64,000 nt of DNA from Puccinia triticina (GCF_026914185.1 NC_070565.1:6386001-6450000), one strand, 5' to 3'; shown: positions 1 through 12,396, counted from the first letter of the stretch. Notes: generated from the letters alone by a model not told the origin. A program made the numbers and translations.

Positions 1-669
1 ACGCTCGAGAAACTCAACGCCCTCAAACCTGCTTTCAAACCAGACGGTCGCAGCACTGCTGGCAATTCTTCTCAAATCAGCGACGGAGCCTCGGCCATCA
101 CGTTGATGCGGCGATCGTTGGCCGACCAGCTGGGCCTCAAACCGCTCGCCAAATTCGTCGGCAGCAATGTGGTCGGCGTGCCTCCACATATCATGGGTGT
201 CGGACCGGCTTTCTCGACCCCCGTCTTACTAAAGCGCTTCGGGCTTGAGGTTGGTGATGTTGATCTATTTGAACTGAACGAAGGTAACTTTCACTTGGTT
301 AAGCTTACAATTTGGCCATAGACCCACTTCACACTAACATATCTCTACCGCACGTAGCCTTTGCTTCTCAAGCGTTGATGACCATCGAACACCTCAACCT
401 TGACATGGCCAAAGTGAACCCTAAAGGTGGTGCGATAGCCATCGGCCATCCTCGTGAGTTCCTCTCCGATGACAATTTACGATCCATCAGAACTGACCTT
501 AGAAGCATTAATCAATCTGCTTGTTTATACCGGAACAGTTGGCGCAACAGGTGGAAGACTGGTCAGCTCACTCATCCATGAGCTGCGTCGAACCGAGAAG
601 AGGATCGGCGTGGCCACTCTATGCTGTGGCACTGGGTTCGGAAAGTCGTCCCTATTTGTTGCCGAGTGA
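1..669 (+). CDS. POT1: 3-ketoacyl-CoA thiolase, peroxisomal type (5' end outside window)
   Basis: C-terminal part of an acetyl-CoA acyltransferase, the last enzyme of beta-oxidation, which cleaves 3-ketoacyl-CoA to acetyl-CoA and a shortened acyl-CoA. Three exons are visible: 1-283, 358-453 and 539-669 (TGA), with GT-AG introns of 74 and 85 bp and a CTAAC branch site in the first. Joined they read LKPAFKPDGRSTAGNSSQ, then ELNEAFASQA, NPKGGAIAIGHPLGATGGR and the C-terminal CCGTGFG. The GHP histidine and the CCGTGFG cysteine are the two catalytic residues known in thiolase C-terminal domains. The TAGNSSQ and GHP contexts fit the peroxisomal (ACAA1/Pot1) branch better than cytosolic acetoacetyl-CoA thiolase. 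The nucleophilic cysteine and any PTS2 targeting signal lie outside the window. Confidence 0.93.
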
Positions 670-2384
670 ACCCTACACGCTGCGTACGTCACATCCATGA
701 TCTCGAGAGGAGACTGGAAGGATTGAGATCAGATCTCATAAAGCCTTTAGCTGCCCCATTTGATCAGAGTATACTCGCGACTGTCTTCACTGGCAGAAAA
801 TATCAATTCTCTACCCGCTTGAATATCACTTGAAGAGCATATACATATTTTTGTATACATTTTATCTCGATTGTTTCTATTTTGCTATTGATCTTGATCT
901 CTCTCCTGAGTTTTGTAAGTTGTGATGATCATATCTATGTCCTCAACTCCTCAAATGAAAGATAAAAAGTAAGAACCCTTGGGGAACCGCAAGAAAGGTG
1001 ACTGCAAATTCTAAAAAAGGAAACCTTATCTTTATTCCCTCACGCAAGGAATTGTCGTGTCTTCCTGCCAATAGCATGTAGCTATAAGAAGAAAGCTTGC
1101 AGTCTTGTGATCTGAGGCCAATACTCCAAGTGTATTTACTCATTTTTCATCAAGGCAGCCAGGATAGGAGATTGCAATTATGTTTCTTGCTACAGTCTTT
1201 TGAATATTTTCCTATGGAAATGATCTATAAACATATCATGGCCGGCATGCCGGCATAATTGGCTGGGTTGAGTGCATCCCAGTAATTGGGATGTACCCAA
1301 CCAACTTAGGTACGTTGGATTTCTACATACTGGATTGGTTGTGATCAACCAACATTGAATTGGTTGAATGCATCCTAGTAACAGTTGAACTGGGATGACC
1401 TCAACCCAGCCAACGATGCTGGCAGTTCTGAAGACATCCAAAAACAAAGCTCACAAGTATTAAAACTACAGAATGGGGCAACAAACCTCTGTTGTACGTC
1501 TACAAGCGCACCTAGAGAGCTCGGTGGGCGAATAAATAGCATTTTTGCTAGATTCGGCCACGGCGGCCCACGCTGAGAGCTGTGTTATGGCCTGGTGTTA
1601 TACCTCTCCGGGGGAGAGTTGATGCCCGCTACGATCGTGTAGTCGGGTGGTACCTTTTCTTCCTTCCCCGGGGCTTTTACAAGCTGAGGTATACGGATTC
1701 ATGTGTTATCATCAGACTCTTTGTGAGGATGGGCCAGGAGTGGATGACTTCCCGTCATATCTGAGACCCTTCCAGTTGATGATATAGACCCGAAAAGTTT
1801 AGATTTTTGCAGGGAAATCTAGCTTTTCGAGCTTCAGATCACTTCTGGGAGGCCCTCAGATCTCGAAGGGAAGTCACCCAGTCTGTTGCTCTTTCACGAA
1901 ACATTCTGATTGGGATGTGGATTTGTGTACAACATTGGTTGTCGTCTATTGTCTTTTCTAGAATGCTTGGTTTTTTTCCACAAATTCTGGTTTTGTTATG
2001 CACTTAGCCTAAAATCACAGTTTGCAGCAAACTTTGGGCAAACCTTGCATTCAAGGTTATTTAAGCACATGCACAAAAAAATCATCACCCAACTTTAAAG
2101 AAACTTTGATATTTACTTCTGCCTGGGATGACAACCCAGCCCTCTGTCGGCCCCTTCCTGGCCCCCATACTGGCAGAGGGCAGCAGTCAATGGTCATGGG
2201 CACTGGATGAAGGGGTATGAAAGGTACTCCGGTTCAGAATATGAACTCGGTTTTTCTCTAACCCAACTCGTAGACCACCTACTGGAGGATGTTGGCTCTG
2301 GGGGTGGATTTGGCCTTGGGCCTTATCTGACATCTGTCAAGATGCCGCATGCGGAGGGATATGAAAAATGTGGCATTTCCCTCG
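670..2384. other. Intergenic stretch between thiolase and copia element
   Basis: No exon-like reading frame was recognised here. The first 300 bases are AT-rich and probably include the thiolase 3' UTR. The stretch holds one short inverted-repeat element (1248-1424) and otherwise unremarkable sequence up to the target-site duplication CCTCG at 2380-2384. Confidence 0.6.
1248..1424. mobile_element. Short foldback MITE, about 177 bp
   Basis: The left end (TGCCGGCATAATTGGCTGGG followed by TTGAGTGCATCCCAGT) is matched in inverse orientation by the right end (ACTGGGATGACCTCAACCC followed by AGCCAACGATGCTGGCA). The inverted arms are about 37 bp with a few mismatches, and the interior is non-coding. 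I see no clear target-site duplication, so the class is open. Confidence 0.6.
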
Positions 2385-2735
2385 TATAAGATGCCTCAGG
2401 CAAATGGGAACTGGGCGGAACAGTCCCGTCGCGGTCAGTCTCGGCACTGACGAATCCGGCTCCAAATCTCGGTGAGGTAATTGCATAGATAGATGTACTA
2501 ACCTGGGCGGAACAGTCCCGTCGCGGTCAGTCTTGGCACTGACGAATCCGGCTCCAAATCTCGGTGAGGAAAAGAGACTGGAGCCGGGCGCGGGTCCGAC
2601 CAGGTTATGTAGTCTAAACCTAACCGGTTGATGATGACTAAGCACCGGTTAGGTTTAGCTCTAAGTACATGATTATGCTACAATTTTGTTTATGTAATCT
2701 TGGCACCGTTGACTCCGCCAGAGGTACTCTAACAC
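2385..2735 (-). repeat. 3' LTR of copia element
   Basis: Matches 7116-7466 with two substitutions that I can see (T for C near 2532; T for G near 2684). The LTR contains an internal imperfect tandem duplication of about 67 bp that begins CTGGGCGGAACAGTCCCG and occurs at about 2411 and 2506. In element orientation the LTR starts TGTTAGAGTACC. Confidence 0.9.
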
Positions 2736-2756
2736 CCCCCCCCAAGATTACAAAAA

Positions 2757-5700
2757 CTACCGGCTCACACCTAGCTGTTCCAGCGCTGCCGTCATTTTTG
2801 TCGGTCCCAAGCGCTTTGTGAGCACATCCGCCAGTTGGTTATGAGTACTGGTCCACGAGACATTGATGTGATTTTCTCTGATTAAGTCATTCACGAAATA
2901 AAAGGCTCGCCGGAGGTATTTTGTTTTTTTCTTTGAGGTGTTGTCTGTCGCAATGAGTATAGCGGCCTCATTGTCGCAGTGCATTGATAGCTTGGGACTG
3001 ACTCCGATCTCTTCGAAAATGTTGAGTAAGTGAGCCAGTTGCTGAGCTCCTTCTGAAAGCGCAAGGTACTCAGCCGCGCAAGTTGACATCGCCACAACGG
3101 TTTGCCGCCTAGACCCCCATGCCACACTGTTTCCACCATGCGTGAGGAGATAACCCGTTGTCGACCGCTCGTGTTCGCCGCCCCAATTTGCGTCCGTCCA
3201 AAGATCCATGTCGCCGTTCCCTGCCCTGTACACAAGGGCCTTGTCCGCCGTCCGTCCCAAATATCCGATTAACCAGTCGAGCGCCTTCCAATGTTCCTCT
3301 GATGGTGCCGCCGAAAACCGCGCCAATAAATTGACCCCATAAGATATATCCGGCCTTGTACCGCATGCAAGGTACATGAGAGAGCCAATCACCGACCTAT
3401 ATTCAGTTTGATCAATAGGATCTCCGGAAAAAGTTTCAAGATCAGATTCAGGTAATGGGCAGTGATGGGGTAGAGTCTTCCGGTGGTAGGTCGCAACGAT
3501 TTGTTTAGCCATGAGTGATTGAGCAAGGCGGAGATGGGGACCATCCCAGGTGAATTCGATACCGACGAGCCGCCGAACATCTTCAGACCATTTAATTTCA
3601 AGTTGCTTCTCCATTCCATTCCTCAAGTCAGACAGTAATCTTTTATCCGAGGACACCGCGAAGCCATTGTCGACGTGAAGCCAAATAATGATGAAATGGC
3701 CTGCGCGCCAAAAGAGGTACAAGGAGGGTTCAATTTCACTGGCCTCGAAACCAAGTGATTCAACCGTTTGCTGAAAGAATTTCCACCAGCAGCAGGCTGC
3801 TTGCTTGGTGCCGTAAAGTGCTTTCTTGAGGCGCATGACCTTACCCTTGAGTGAGGGAGTGATCTCAACCGGAGGTTGTATATACACCTCTTCCTCAATT
3901 GGGCTGTACAGGTAAGCGGAGCTCACATCAAAAGTTGCCGTGTGGAGTCGATTTGAGATTGCCAGGGAAATGAGCAGGCGGAGTGTGTTGAGAGAGGCTG
4001 TCGGCGCGTAGGTCTTGTTATAGTCTTGTCCCATTTGTTGATTAAAACCTTTTGCGACATAACGAGCACGGTACTTATCTATTGAGCCGTCCGGTTTTTG
4101 TTTGATCAAGAAAACCCAGCGTGCACCGAGTGCTTTGCAGGCCTTTGGAGGGTTGGTTGGGACCCAGACTTCCAACTGACCGAATTTAAGCATTTCATAC
4201 TCTGCCGCCTCCCGCCATAGATGAGCATCGGGTCCGGCTAGAGCTTGCTTGATTGTTTTTGGCAAGTTGTGTTCCTCATCAGTCGACAAAAGAGATAGCT
4301 GTCGTCGTTCCTCCTCCGCGATTTCAGCTGTCTTCTCTTCTCCCAGACGCAGCATGATTTGTTTCAAAATCAAATCCACTTGATGTTCAGTGGGTTCTGG
4401 TACTGCGACTAGGTCCGGCGCTGTTTTCGTTGAGGTCTTTTGAACCGGCAATTTCTGAAAATCTGGAAAATTCACGGAGCTTGAATGAACCATTCTTCTT
4501 TCGTTGGGAACCCAAAACAGCCATCCGGTGCCAGACGCTGGATACCCAAGCAGTTGACCTTCACGTGCGCGCTTGTCAAGTTTCTTCCGCTGCTCCTTCG
4601 GGATGTGTATTATTGCTCTTGCTCCAAAGGGGAATAGAGTTGCAGCAATTGGTTTAACCTTGTAAAGCAGTTCGAGAGGCGTCTTGTCTTTAGTCCTACT
4701 GTTAGGCATCCTGTTATGGAGATGCGCAGCCGTCGAATACGCAAAACTCCACCACTTGCTGGATAACTCACTTGAGTGCAGCATGGTGCGAGCCATATCG
4801 CCAAGAGTTCGGTTGACTCACTCAGCTTCTCCATTCTGTTCCGGTGAATAAGGAGTAACAGGTGCTAGTGTCGTACCAATTGCCTCCAGTTGGGGCTTAA
4901 GGCTTTTGGTGTATTCGAGGGCGTTGTCACAGCGCAGGTAGGTTGGCACTTTTCCAAGGGCAGTCTTGAGGTGTCGAATCCATCCCATTATCTTCTCTGG
5001 TACGTCGCTCCTATTTTGCATTGGCGCGCAGAAGGTGTAGGTGCTTGCATGATCTCTCAGGGTCACGAGGTACTGGCAACCGTTGATGTCCAGGTTGAGT
5101 GGGCCGATAACATCTGAGACACAAAAATCGAGGGGCTCATCGCGAGGAATCTGAGTCTCCATCCCCAATGTCTTCTTGTCAAGGCTCTTTGACCTTGCAC
5201 ACTGCTCACAGAAGAAAGACTTCCAGTTTACTTTCACCTCCGGGTAGTTGAGACGGAGGAAGTGTTTTACCACTTCGTCGGAGACGTGGCCAAGGCGGAT
5301 ATGCCATATGTATGGGTCAAAGGATGGTAATTGAGAAACCTTCTTTGATTGCAAAATAGCACTAGTCTTAAGAGACCAACAATAGTTATGGAATACAGTC
5401 GCATAGCTATTGTTACAAGGATCGATCAACGTCGCCTGAGTCCCGTCATAGTTCAACTTCCACCCCGAAGACAGCAAGCGGCCAGTGGAGAGAATAATCC
5501 CATCAACGCCTGGACAGTGGTAGACATTTTCAATCTTCAGCGGTCCCGTTGGCGTAGGTATTGTCACACTTCCAATTTCGGAGACCGAGACATTGCAATC
5601 GGAGACAGCCAAGTAGAAGGTGTGAGGATTAGTCAGCTTCTTCTTGACTTTGAACAGTGGTGAGTCGCCGCTTACGTGGGCCGAGGCACCAGAGTCGAGG

Positions 5701-7058
5701 AGAACCCCATCAGAGACGTCAGGGATGTTGACTTGACGTAAACGGTTGCCTTCAGGGCGAGGGGGCGGGCGATATTTCGAGTTCTTCTCATTGTAGTCGG
5801 CGTCTGGCGGACTGATTTTTCCAGTGGCAACGTCTTTCCAGAAGTGACAGCAGTCGGCGTACCAATGGCCGTCTTCGCCGCAGTAAATACAATGACTGCC
5901 GTGCTTTTTCACAAGAGATTCCGACTGCCCTTTTCCTTTGAAGTGAGTCGCTTTTTCAAGGGAGAGGGTTGTCGGTTGGCGGGCTGGCTGCGCTACTGCT
6001 CTTTGTTGAGGGGCCACATAGCGCGGTTGGTGTTGAAGCGCCTGGATACGGTCCAGATCCATGGCCATCGGGTCGGGAACACTAGGCAGCAAAGTTGGCA
6101 TCGGACCGCCCGTCTTGTTACGCAGCTTGTTGGAGGCGAACTGCAATATCGTCATCACATCATCGAAGGGCGGGGCCTCCTTCTCATTGAGCTGTTGGCT
6201 GATAGTGAATTCGAAGGTCATCGGTTCAACGCCGATCGGTGGTTTGAAGTGGGATTGAAGGAAGATTCCGAGAGCTTCATCCCAGGTGATTTTGAGTTCA
6301 CTGAGTTCGGACTTGAGTTTTGCCCAGACCGACAACGTCGCATCCGAAGCAGGCAAGGGATCGTTGACCAGTTGGACAAGCTGGTTCAGGAGTTCGATCT
6401 TGCGGCGTTGGTCAGATCGAGAACATTTGGTTCGAAGCAACTCAAAGATTTCTTTTGGGGACGACATCTTCGAGGCATCAATAATGTCGCCAAGGGTGTC
6501 GACAATAGTGTTGCACATCAGACTTGCGACTGTCAACGCTTCCTCCACAGATAAGAGGGCGAAGTTGTCCAGCTTGGTAGTAAAAGGCTCTTGGCGGACA
6601 AGGATGTGACAGAGAGTTCGATCGATTGCGGCTTCCCACGATGGGAAGTTCGTTCCTTCATAGGCCAGAACGGGTTTGCGAGGATTGAGTTGATGATGAA
6701 CCTGCATTGGCTTGTTCAAGAAATTGTCCATGATCATTTCTTGACGAGTTCGAGAGCGGGTGACGACCAGAACTTGGGCTGGTTGAGCTTGCGCTTGGTT
6801 GAGGCGCAGGCTGGCGATTTCTTCACGAAGCTCTTGGAAGAGCTGTTTCGCCTGGGCCGGGGTGATGTCTTGGTCCATGTCGTCGCTGGATGAAGGGGAT
6901 GAGGGGAAAGTAAAAGAGTTGGACAGGGGGTTTTGTGATGTGGAGGGTTGGTTGAGGAGGGTTGATCTTCGTTTTTCAATCTCAGATTCACGATTCTTCT
7001 TCTTCAATTCTTCGGTAACTTCTTTGTAACGTTCCTTCTTCTTATCAATCCAATTCAT
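2757..7058 (-). pseudogene. copia gag-pol polyprotein with one in-frame stop
   Basis: A single reading frame of about 1430 codons on the minus strand, interrupted only by a TGA at 4818-4820. Order: gag (start MNWIDKKKERY), CCHC zinc knuckle CIYCGEDGHWYADC, aspartic protease LLDSGASAHVSG, pre-integrase HLGH-type region with the CEQC pair, and integrase core ending PYSPEQNGEAE at the stop. In the same frame follow the rest of integrase, the copia-type RVT_2 reverse transcriptase (ARWVFLIKQKPDGSIDKYRA, YAPTASLNTLRLLISLA, the FDVSSAYL catalytic strand, WLHVDNGFA) and RNase H ending LADVLTKRLG. The lesion falls just downstream of the conserved PEQNG motif and would separate integrase from RT. Apart from that stop the frame looks functional. 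Confidence 0.92.
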
Positions 7059-7115
7059 CCAGGATCCGAACTTAGGAGCGGGGAGACGAACAGCGCAGCG
7101 AGCAGGCTTTTAACC

Positions 7116-7466
7116 TATAAGATGCCTCAGGCAAATGGGAACTGGGCGGAACAGTCCCGTCGCGGTCAGTCTCGGCACTGACGAATCCGGCTCCAAATCT
7201 CGGTGAGGTAATTGCATAGATAGATGTACTAACCTGGGCGGAACAGTCCCGTCGCGGTCAGTCTCGGCACTGACGAATCCGGCTCCAAATCTCGGTGAGG
7301 AAAAGAGACTGGAGCCGGGCGCGGGTCCGACCAGGTTATGTAGTCTAAACCTAACCGGTTGATGATGACTAAGCACCGGTTAGGTTTAGCTCTAAGTACA
7401 TGATTATGCTACAATGTTGTTTATGTAATCTTGGCACCGTTGACTCCGCCAGAGGTACTCTAACAC
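7116..7466 (-). repeat. 5' LTR of copia element
   Basis: Partner of the LTR at 2385-2735 with the same internal duplication. The target duplication CCTCG follows at 7468-7472. The primer-binding site, on the low-coordinate side, could not be assigned confidently to a tRNA. Confidence 0.9.
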
Positions 7467-7467
7467 A

Positions 7468-8161
7468 CCTCGGTCGACGAAACGAGAAATTTTGAGAAAT
7501 CATCCAAGCTTTAAGGAAAAGACAATAAGTGAAAACTGAAAGGCCCAGTTGAAAAACCTTCGAATATCCCCCCCCCCCCTCCGCAAATTGCCTGAACACC
7601 TATCCACCTGATCAAGACCCAGGTAAGGGATTTGTTGCGAAGTGTCCTCTCCTCTGGCGGTTTTGCCGGCGACACAAGTTCCGCTGTTTGTGCTTGAGTT
7701 ACGACGTCGATCAACATATTGATCTTCTGCCCGCTGTTCCACATGTGAGCTTCAGCTCCATAACCACTTGCTTTAATCAAGCACCAGTCTTCCAACCATG
7801 TCCACCGACACCGAGAAGAGACATCCTAATCGGGGTGCACACTGTTGCGGGGCCAGAACCCCACGCGCTTGTTTTGATTTTGGGGAAATATTTGGCTGTC
7901 GAGCGACAGCCGATTCCATCAATATACCCACAAGACTTGGATGATCTTTCTTGTTGCCATAAATCACTACCTAACCTTCTCGTGACGAGGTAAAGAAATC
8001 TGCCTGACCCGAAATTCTTTTGCGCATCCACTTGCCACACTTCCACTTTCAACCCCAGCTTTACGTGATCTCCTTTTGGCGCTTTGGCTGGATCACAAAT
8101 TTTCTTAATCCACAATCCAACATTATCAACAGATTTTCTTAATCCACGATCTATCTTTATT
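7468..8161. other. 5' flank of the GH47 gene
   Basis: Between the copia target duplication and the mannosidase start. It holds a C-run (about 7567-7579) and no convincing exon. The retrotransposon therefore sits about 0.7 kb upstream of the mannosidase ATG, where it could affect expression; that is inference only. Confidence 0.5.
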
Positions 8162-11103
8162 ATGCAATTAACTGTTCTCGTCGCTTCCCTTGCTTTCTGC
8201 ACTGGTCAGTTTCTTCTACCACTTACTCTGCTGTCTTGGGGGATTCCCAGCTACTGAAATTTCTTAATTCACGAGGTTTAGGTGTCTTTGCCAACCCTGC
8301 ACCCGAGAAGACTAAGGCTCAGTAAGGCCATGATGATCTCCTTCACGCTGTTCAGAACGCTTACATGTAATGCTTTTTTATCTTCATTACACCAAAGTTT
8401 AGCCTGTGGCGCTCAGAAACCCGGACTTGTACACTCTAGTCTTTCCAAGGCACGGCAAAATGAAGTAAAAAAGGTTTTTGCTTCTGCGTTCGCCGACTAT
8501 ATGAAGTTTGGTTTTCCGTATGACGAAGGTATGTCCAAGCTAAAGCACTTTGACAAATTTAAGAATCACTCATGTCAAATCCTTCGAGCAGTGCTACCGG
8601 TAACCAAGCGGGGCCAAAATACCCGGAATGGATGGTAAGCAGAGTGTCACTGCTTCTCCCCGAACAGAAAACATCCTCCAACAGAATGATCCTCACCAAA
8701 TTGCGCCAAAAAAGGTCGGCTACCCTCGTCGATTCGCTTGATACCTTGTTTATCATGGGCTTGCGAGTGAGTCTGGTTCCTCCTTGCGGGCTGGAATGGG
8801 GAACTGTATAAAAGACTCAATAATCATATCCGGGCTCAGGATGAATTCGATAAAGGCGTCTTGAACACTTTGAAAATTGATTTCTCCAGGAGCCAAACAA
8901 ACGATGTGTGCCTTACTTTAATTCTTAAAAAAAATCTTCTCAAGAGTGAGCAAAACTGAAGAACAACGAGGGGGAGGGGGCAGACGGTTTCTTTATTCGA
9001 AACCACAATTCGATACCTAGGAGGGATGCTGGTAAGATCTTCACATGGCCTTCCATAATAGGGTGGAGTTAACTTGGGTGATTCTGGATTACAGTCAGCG
9101 TACGAACTCTCAGGATCAAAAAATGTGGCTCTTCTGAAACAGGCACGAGCACTTGGAGACAAGTTATTGATAGCCTGGCCAGATCATCGGCAAAATTTGC
9201 CCTTTCCCCAACTCGATTTTAGACGCAGCAAACCATCCTTTAAGAAGAAAGCGTCGGATGTAGAGGTGGTCATTGCCGAGGTGAGCACCGCTTGATTTGT
9301 CACCATTGAAGGAATCCTTGAGATTGCTGACAAAAGCCGGTTCACTTTTTGAAGGCTGGGACTTTGATTCTTGAGTTCGAGCGCTTGAGTTATTACACTC
9401 AAGACCCCAAGTATCTCCGTCAGGCCATCAAAGCAATGCAGGCAATTATGAGTAAGGCACAATTGAAACGCTTTGAATCCGATTAGCTTGTGAAGTCGTG
9501 CTATTGTTGTTAGATACTCCATCCACCTTTCCTGGTCTTGCTGGATTTTTCCTCGCCGTTCAAAATCAAGAAGTAAAGAATGATCTTGCTACATGGGGCG
9601 GTAAGTGTTACAGACCAAACAGCTGATTGGCCAACTTCAAGATGACTCGCTCTTTTCATTCATTTTTTCCTTGAACAGGAGGCGCGGAGTGGGTTTTCAC
9701 AGGTTTAAATTATACAACATAGCAAGGGGGATGAACTCACGCTACCTGTGATCGATTTTATGCCTCAGCTCTTATTATGAATACCTCTTAAAATATGGAA
9801 TACTAATTGATAATCGAGACGAATCATACCTTGATGGTAAGAGCTTCCGCCAACGACCTATTTTCGTCGATCTGAAACCTGGATTGTCTTTTTTTGCGGA
9901 GCAGCATGGAAGTTGGCCGTGAAATCATCAAAGCAGCACCTGATCCAGGTTTCACCAGTGCACAATCTAACATATCTAGCCAGTTTTTCCTCTTCCAAAG
10001 GAGGAATCCGTCGTGTGTTCTCTCATCTCGGTTGTTTTGCTGGTCAGTCAAGCTTGTTATCGATGTCTTTTTGGGGGGCTTGACAAACTACTTGACAGGC
10101 GGAAATTGGTTACTGGGCGGGCGAGTGCTCAATGATTCATCAACATTTCAGTATGGCCTACGATTGGTCGAAACCTGCATGGAAACAGTTAGGTTTCTTC
10201 ATATATTGATATGGTGATGGTTAAGGTCAGGTCACCAGAAAATTATACTGACATCCCTGGTCTTTTTAAAGTACAAACGAACTGCCACTGGGCTAGGTCC
10301 TGAGACTTTCAACTTTTTAGGGCCAAATGGCGAAAAGCCGCCTCAAAAACCAAGCTTAAAAGTTGGTAATTTTAAAACTACCCGTATATAAGGCTTGCAA
10401 ACTTATTGGAAACTTCTTTCATTTCAAACAGGATCTGGAATTTTTTAAGAAAAACGGCTTTTATATTGGCTTCAAATCCTATGAGCTAAGGTCAGCAAGC
10501 TTATTTGAAAAGAAATAGATAATAATGATTAGCCGTTGACAGTCTCTGAGCTATTTTCATTCACTTAGGCCAGAGGTGGTTGAATCTGCATTTTATGCTT
10601 GGCGATTAACAGGCGATACCCGCTACCAAGACTTTGTTTGGGACGCATTCAAGTCTTTACAAAAGCATTGCAAAGCCCCAGCTAGTTTCTCTGCCATCTC
10701 CGATGTCAACTCTCTTCCCGCCAATGCCACGAATAGTTCTGAAAGTTTTCTGTAAGTTCATTCCCCAGCTCAACCGAGTATTCAAATTGTCACTCAACTC
10801 GATGCTTCATTTTCAGTTACGCCGAATTGTTCAAAGTTGAGTGGGTGTAGGCGCTATTTTACAAACACACCGACTGATCATGTTCTTCGATGACAGTATA
10901 TTTACCTGACTTTTGCCGATCCGAAACTTCTATCACTGGATGAATACCTTTTCAGTTAAGCTTCTTCACCAGGACCACTTTCAGGGGACTTGTCTTTTAT
11001 CAAGCTTTGTCAAAGATACTTACACTCCGGTACGATGACTGCTTGCTTTGATTCAGCCACCGAGGCCCATCCTTTTCGCATCATGGACAGGAACCGTAAT
11101 TAG
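8162..11103 (+). CDS. GH47 class I alpha-1,2-mannosidase, secreted or secretory pathway
   Basis: Removes alpha-1,2-linked mannose from N-glycans, a Ca2+-dependent inverting reaction in the ER/Golgi or outside the cell. Exons (frame closes at 519 aa): 8162-8204, 8282-8321, 8356-8366 (doubtful), 8403-8528, 8592-8634, 8715-8766, 8840-8905, 8984-9031, 9095-9280, 9355-9451, 9514-9600, 9679-9688, 9769-9836, 9905-10042, 10099-10187, 10272-10361, 10432-10490, 10569-10751, 10817-10835, 10897-10954, 11057-11103. The start MQLTVLVASLAFCTG is a signal peptide. Family landmarks in order: LLPV, GWSATLVDSLDTLFIMGL, SLFETTIRYLGGML, SAYELSG, AEAGTLILEFERLS, TWGGGADSYYEYLLKYG, HLGCFAGGNWLLGGRVL, a second Cys (ETCMET) fitting the conserved disulfide, ATGLGPETF, LRPEVVESAFYAWR, and C-terminal TTEAHPFRI with the Ca2+-site threonine. 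The 5' part (8322-8402) is uncertain because one predicted intron is only 34 nt. Confidence 0.88.
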
Positions 11104-12396
11104 CTTGATCTGAAGATTGGTGGTTTAGGTGTTACCCAGCAGATTGCTGCGGAAACAAATCTAGAGGCTCTGGTACTACATTTCCCCATTGAAATTAAGG
11201 GTTTTTTTTTTGCTCCTACATCAACATCTTCAGGCGCTGCTCCTCTTTTAATTTTCTCTTGAAGTGTTCTTGATTCCCCTTTTCACCCTTCATCTGTAAA
11301 AACATTTATGCACAATAAGATGTGTTTTGTATTAGGGGTGCTCAAAGTGGGGATCATAAAGGCCCAGTTTGGATGCCCTGGTACACCTGAGACTCGGGGG
11401 CTAATGTTTGGGACATGTAAATTTGCCTATTTACCACAGAAATCCACAGCACCCGACAGATTTTCCATGTTGCGCAATGCATACGTTCATTCATCCAATT
11501 GTAAACCAAACAAACCGGGGGGAGAGACAAGAAAATCAATTTGGACGAAAAGCAAAGAAACAGTGTATATGATCGAGCCAAAAGGAGTCGAAGGAAGTGC
11601 AAGGCGCACCGAAGAAGGCTTTCCTATACAAACACACACACACATATTTTCAGAGCGTACAAACAGGCGGCCACGAGGGGCCTTTTTTTACAAGTAACGA
11701 GACGTTGAGAGTGACAGAGCGGGCAGGCAGAGTGGGGAGGGGAGGGGGGATTGATATGTATACATTGAGGCGCACGGGGGCGGGCGAACGAATCCGACAT
11801 TTCATTGAGGACTAAGCGGATGATTTTTTTTGCAAGACGGGGAGGGCCTTGGGAGGGCGGTAGGAAGGGGGACAAGAAGACGAGAATGACATGCAAGGGT
11901 GCAGAAGAAGAGGCAAGGCAAGGCCGCAAATGGGCAGATTGTTTACAATTTTTTTGGGTTGGTAACACACACATACACATGAGAAAGGAAAGTCCAGTCC
12001 ACTTTCGGAAGCGATAGTCGATTTTTGTACAAGACAAACCCCAACAGCCAGTGTATACAAGCTTCTTTGTCATGGAGCGCACGTCTCTTCTCTCTTGACA
12101 TTCAACTTGGGCGGAATTTTGGTGGAAAAGTGTGGAATGAACTCGATTAAAGGGATGATGATAAACGCGGGCGAATGAAAATGGATTAGAAATTAATGGT
12201 ATGATCACTGGTAAGGTTGTCAATGGATCTGCGGATCTCGATTTGTCGAGGGATGAATTATGCCCCAAAGGTGAGCGAAAATAAATATCGCACAAGGTAG
12301 TACCGGCGCGAGGGAGAAAGACGAGGGTCAATGGTTGAGTAAATATGCATCAATTTCCGGGTTTTACTGGTCGGTCAGGCGATCGGATCTACAGCT
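11104..12396. other. Intergenic stretch between convergent mannosidase and histidine kinase
   Basis: The two genes converge here, so this interval holds both 3' UTRs. It contains a (CA)n run at about 11634-11644 and purine-rich tracts. Longer open frames on either strand show no domain or exon signal and look like by-products of biased composition. Confidence 0.55.

Larger units (their letters stand above)
2385..7467 (-). mobile_element. Ty1/copia LTR retrotransposon, nearly intact
   Basis: A 5.08-kb element on the minus strand. Two 351-bp LTRs flank a gag-pol reading frame in copia order: gag with zinc knuckle, protease, integrase, reverse transcriptase, RNase H. The flanks carry a 5-bp direct repeat CCTCG (2380-2384 and 7468-7472), the expected copia target duplication. 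A run of C on the plus strand at 2735-2743, next to the left LTR, is the polypurine tract (G run) of the minus-strand element. The LTRs differ at only two positions by eye, so insertion was recent. One in-frame stop breaks the polyprotein. Confidence 0.93.

Noticed and set aside
11624..12331. 235-codon minus-strand frame between convergent genes
   Set aside because: Low-complexity composition over the (CA)n and purine tracts in what should be 3' UTR; no domain or splice support.
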